DNA from: Acarospora socialis
Lineage: Eukaryota > Ascomycota > Lecanoromycetes > Acarosporales > Acarosporaceae
Direction of reading: 5' to 3'
Assembly (NCBI GenBank): GCA_025617375.2
Contig: JAMYGW020000006.1
Span: 1,968,089 to 2,032,088, forward strand
DNA: 64,000 nt
The translations under genes were made by a program, and so were the position numbers. The notes below the pieces were generated by a model that worked only from the letters and a program-made list of their open reading frames with translations, did not search any database and was not told the DNA's origin. Positions within the stretch are counted from its first letter, which is position 1; each line of letters begins with the position of its first letter. Below are positions 60,601 to 64,000 of this stretch, in pieces.

Positions 60601-61460
60601 ATTGATTAGCAATTACAGACTATCAAAAGAGTTTATTACTGACAGAGATAAACTGTTTATAAGCAAGTTTTGAGAAATGCTCACAGCAGAACTCAGAATA
60701 AAGCACAAGATATTAATGACATATCACTCACAGACAAATGAACAAAGCAAATGAATGAATCAGATGATAAAAACATACTTAAAACACTATGTCAACAAGA
60801 ATCAGAACAACTGAGTATGACTATTGTCAATGACACAGTTTGCATACAACAATGCAAGAAATAAAATCATGAGAGAAACATCTTTCTATGTGAACTATAA
60901 CTACAACTCAAAGATATGACAAGATCTCAAAGAACACAAATCACAGAGTCAAAAAGCAATTTTGAATATTGCTCAGATGAAGAAACTGCATCAAGATTTA
61001 ATGAGATGAATTGAACAGCAGACAGAATGAATGATAGAGATAAAATCATTTGAGAAAGAAGAGAAGATATACTTGAAAATGAACAATATATGAACTAAAG
61101 AAAGAAGCAAAAAGCTAGAAAATAAGAGCATTGAATTATTCAAGATCATATGAAACATCAAAGAGTTGAGCTATGAGTTAGACTTACTCAAGAAGATGAG
61201 AATACACTCAATATTTCATGCATTCATGCTACAGCATTGCAATCAGTTCATATCACTTCAAATCACTGAAATGTCTGTCAAACTCAAAGAAGAATATGAA
61301 GTTGAGAACATTTTAGAAAAGAGAATGATTAGTGAAAAAGCTCACTATCTCATGAAATGAAAAGATTATAATATCTCAGAAAATATCTGAAAATCCAAAG
61401 AGAATCTCAAGAACTGTGTGAGAACACTTCAACATTTTGAGAAAAAAGATCAATATTAGT
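57601..61460 (+). pseudogene. pol of element E, degenerate
   Basis: Protease region near 58,460 with the catalytic triplet reading DSE where the family has DSG. RT about 58,850-59,510: CVDYRQLN near 58,999, Gly lost in the FGL motif, catalytic loop YLNN near 59,300. RNase H about 59,740-60,000. Integrase zinc-binding part about 60,220-60,360 (terminal C-x2-C as CDSC with a stop) and core about 60,430-60,690 with DRDK near 60,640. Chromodomain-like C-terminus about 61,280-61,370 (YEVENIL, then LMK-stop-KDYN where Trp is expected). Typical Ty3/gypsy chromovirus order; non-functional. Confidence 0.86.
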
Positions 61461-61489
61461 TCAGAAGAATGACAACATCAAGTTAATAA

Positions 61490-61924
61490 GTTATGACATT
61501 GTTTGAGAATCTTCATTCTCAGTTTCATCATTATCACTATCAAGTTCAGCAGCAAGACAGTCAGTTTTCTGTGCAGCATGATGATCTGTTTGATTCAAAG
61601 TCTTTTGAAAACACATTATCTTGACAGCAAGAACATCAAGAACTGCATTTGCATCACTTATTTTCTTTTGAAGAAAGAGATGAGTTCTATTGAGAAACTT
61701 TCACAAAACTGCAATGCATAAATGATCACAGTGAGTACACTTATCACATTTTGATCTTTCACAAATCATGACAAAGCAATTGAGACTGCAGGCAGTACAG
61801 AATTCACAAGAAAATGTGGTGAGACTATCACTGAGTTGAATTTTCTTTGCAATTCTTAGACAATTGAAATTTTTAGAAAGCATCATTGCTGATGATGAAA
61901 TTGTTATATACTCTCACTTAAATA
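61490..61924 (-). pseudogene. antisense accessory ORF of element E (Zn2Cys6-like)
   Basis: The TATTTAAG core at about 61,917-61,924 lies about 38 bp before ATG 61,886 (the MMLSKNF start shared with A, B and F). Cysteines: CEFC...C, spacer FVMICERSK, CDKC...C, i.e. CX2CX6CX9CX2CX6C with all six ligands. Stop at 61,701, then readable continuation to the acidic tail LDSDNDETENED and DSQT near 61,500. It overlaps no pol motif. Confidence 0.65.
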
Positions 61925-61960
61925 AACTCTAGAGAACTAGCACCTGAAGAAAAAAAATGA

Positions 61961-62321
61961 TATTATGATCATATCTGAAAAAAAAGAAACTCATGAGTCT
62001 GTGATCAGAAGTTCATCTGAAGTGTATACAAAGAGAACTGCTAGACAGCAGTCATGTAACAGTGCAACAGCTCAACAATGAGCAGACAAGCTGAGAGCTC
62101 AATTTCTCAACATCAAGATGTCAAAACATCAAGAATGCTCAACACAGAGACATTAAGTGTGTTCTATATAGTAAAGTCATTTCTTTTATGAAAACAATCA
62201 TGTTCAACTTAAGTAATCATCTAAGAGTTAAAGACCAGAACCATTTCAGACCAGCTGTTATATCAATAAGCACAAACTCTTAGCTCTACATACTCAAGAA
62301 ATCTCAGGTTAGAACATTACA
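61961..62321 (+). repeat. 3' LTR of element E (361 bp)
   Basis: Begins TATTATGATC (TG start changed to TA by G-to-A) and ends GAACATTACA. Followed by TCATC. Confidence 0.9.
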
Positions 62322-62326
62322 TCATC

Positions 62327-62533
62327 TTTCACTTCAAAAGAAAATTAATAAAGCAAACAGCAAATTGACAGTCAAGCACACTGAGCTTGCTGCACTTTTC
62401 TTAAAAATCATACATTTTCAGAAAACACTGAATCAGATAAACTGTTGTGCTTCACAAAAGATCAACTGTCTTGCTGCTGAACTTGATAGTGATAATGATG
62501 AGACTGAGAATGAAAATTCTTCAACAATGTTAT
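62327..62533 (+). pseudogene. antisense accessory ORF of element F, 3' half
   Basis: Continues the gene interrupted at 56,125. It encodes the helical middle and the acidic ELDSDNDETEN tail, ending TAA at about 62,533. Matches 12,320-12,537 of element B. Confidence 0.6.
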
Positions 62534-62559
62534 AACTTATTGACTCAATGTTGTCATTC

Positions 62560-63847
62560 TTCTGAACTAATATTAACTTTCTTTCTCAAAATGTTGAAGT
62601 GTTCTTATGCAGTTCTTGAGATTCTCTTTGAGTTCTTAGATATTTTCTGAGATGTTATAATCTTTTCATTTGACAAAATAGTGAACTTTCTCACTAATCA
62701 TTCTCTTTTCTAAAATGTTCTCAACTTCATATTCTTCTTTGAATTTGACAGATGTTTCAGTGATTTGAAGTGATATGAACTGATTGCAATGCTGTAACAT
62801 GAATGCATGAAATACTGAGTGTATTCTCATTTTCTTGAGTAAGTCTAGCTCATAGCTTAATTCTTTGATGTTTCATATAATCTTAAATGATTCAATGCTC
62901 TTGTTCTTCAGCTTCTTGCTTTTTTCTTTAGTTTGTATGTTGTTTGTTTTTAGATATATCTTCTTTTCTTCTTTAAATGATCTTGTCTCTGTTATTCATC
63001 TCATTTGCTGTCTGATTTGTTTTGTCAGATCTTGATGTAGTTTCTTCATCTGAGTGATATTCAAAATTGCTTTTTGACTTTGTGATTCATGTTCTTTAAG
63101 ATCTCATCATATCTCTGAATTATAGTCATAGTTCATATAGAAAGACATTTCTTTCATGATTTTGTTTCTTGTGTTGTTGTACACAAACTGTGCTGTTGAT
63201 AACAGTCATACTTAATTGTTTTGACTTTTGCTGACATAGTGTCTCAAGTATGTTTCTATTATCTGATTCATTCATTTGCTTTGTTTATCTGTCTGTGAGT
63301 AATATGTCATTAACATTTTATGTTTTATTTCAAGTTCTGCTGTAAGCATTTTTCAGAACTTGCTTGTAAATAGCTTGTCTCTGTCAGTGATAAATTTCTT
63401 TGATAGCTTATGATTGCTAATCAATTTATACAATATGATGTATGTCAGTACTGATGCTGTTGCAGTTTCTTTGAATGAAATGAACATTGTGTACTTGATT
63501 AATCTGTTCACTATGATCAATATGCTGTTGAATTTTACTCTTCATGCTGAGTTCTTTGACAGTGATAGCTTTATAATGAAGTTCATGATAACTGACTTTC
63601 ATGATGCATCTGATGTGTCTAGTTGCATTACTTTATTGTATTGTTTATCTCAGTTAATCTTGTTTCTTCAGCATGAATCACACACAGCAATCATCTTGAT
63701 GACTTAATTTCTAAAATCACTAACATTGCATCTTCTTCACACTAGATTCTCAGTGTACTTAATTTCTAGATGTTCATCAGTTCTTCTGTAATGATATATT
63801 TTAATGAGTTCTTTGTTCATTAAGAGAGCTTGCTTCATCTTGTACTT
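62560..63847 (-). pseudogene. 3' part of pol of element F, truncated by the telomere
   Basis: - strand: integrase zinc-binding region (63,840-63,690), core (63,650-63,380, with decayed DRDK near 63,390) and chromodomain-like end (62,770-62,680). RT and everything upstream are missing. Same TGA-type decay as the other copies. Confidence 0.8.
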
Positions 63848-63852
63848 TGTTC

Positions 63853-64000
63853 AGGGTTAGGGTTAGGGTTAGGGTTAGGGTTAGGGTTAGGGTTAGGGTT
63901 AGGGTTAGGGTTAGGGTTAGGGTTAGGGTTAGGGTTAGGGTTAGGGTTAGGGTTAGGGTTAGGGTTAGGGTTAGGGTTAGGGTTAGGGTTAGGGTTAGGG
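63853..64000 (+). repeat. telomere, TTAGGG repeats
   Basis: 148 bp of uninterrupted TTAGGG units (about 24.5). The G-rich strand runs 5' to 3' toward the window end, so this is a right chromosome end. It follows element F pol after a short junction (TTTGTTC). Confidence 0.98.

Larger units (their letters stand above)
56126..62321 (+). mobile_element. Ty3/gypsy element E, full length, nested in F
   Basis: 6,196 bp on the + strand with 361-bp LTRs (56,126-56,486 and 61,961-62,321) and a perfect target duplication TCATC (56,121-56,125 and 62,322-62,326). It is uninterrupted, so it gives the reference layout for the family: LTR, gag, protease, RT, RNase H, integrase, chromodomain, antisense accessory ORF, polypurine tract, LTR. 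Its sequence also supplies the empty sites for the D and B insertions in A. Dead by many TGA stops. Confidence 0.94.
55685..63852 (-). mobile_element. Ty3/gypsy element F, split by E and cut by the telomere
   Basis: A - strand element like B. From the left: a truncated 3' LTR (about 55,690-55,846, ending CATAACA), the first half of its antisense accessory ORF, then element E (56,126-62,321), the second half of that ORF, and the 3' part of pol up to about 63,847. At that point homology to B (its 13,855 region, integrase start) stops and TTAGGG repeats begin. Its 5' LTR, gag and RT are therefore missing from the chromosome end. Confidence 0.85.

Noticed and set aside
1-64000. tRNA, rRNA or other structured RNA genes
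   Set aside because: No convincing cloverleaf, A/B box pair or rRNA signature was seen on either strand; a covariance-model scan was not possible.

Overview
This window is the right end of a filamentous ascomycete chromosome (Pezizomycotina; Eurotiomycetes-like is my guess). Its last 148 bases are perfect TTAGGG repeats. Genes in the centre have short GT-AG introns and typical fungal families: a bZIP with a DUF3425-like C-terminus, GTP cyclohydrolase II, a PRISE-type reductase, a LaeA-like methyltransferase, an F-box protein and an ankyrin protein. The DNA is sharply bipartite.

Bases 1 to about 36,000 and about 53,850 to 63,850 are AT-rich. By eye they contain essentially no CpG and little GG/CC, and they consist almost wholly of decayed transposons. 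Bases about 36,000-53,800 have normal composition and hold about ten genes.

Left arm: a Ty3/gypsy element (A, 193-18,777, + strand) has been split by two other Ty3/gypsy elements in the opposite orientation (D, 2,302-8,373; B, 11,614-17,938). Each has matching LTRs and a 5-bp target duplication, and related copies supply the matching uninterrupted sites. Beyond it lie a 13-bp minisatellite (about 19,105-19,805), a dead hAT transposase (about 21,540-23,930), unassigned AT-rich sequence, and a complete but dead Ty1/copia element (29,851-35,309, - strand) with 210-bp LTRs and a TATTT duplication.

Gene island: a tentative small spliced gene, bZIP regulator (-), RIB1 (+), secreted alpha/beta hydrolase (-), a secreted protein of unknown family (-), F-box protein (+), a damaged multi-pass membrane protein gene (-), ankyrin protein (-), an unknown gene with a probable frameshift (+), PRISE-type SDR (+) and a LaeA-like methyltransferase (+). 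I see no backbone synthase, so this is an accessory subtelomeric gene set and not a recognisable biosynthetic cluster.

Right arm: a truncated Ty3/gypsy (G), then element F (- strand). F is interrupted by a full-length Ty3/gypsy (E, 56,126-62,321, TCATC duplication) and is cut off by the telomere.

Two signals stand out. First, the repeat-directed decay hits mainly CpG and then CpC, sparing most CpA, unlike classical RIP. Second, every Ty3/gypsy copy with an intact 3' end carries an antisense gene beside its 3' LTR, with its own conserved TATA-like promoter. That gene encodes a small protein with Zn2Cys6-like cysteine spacing.
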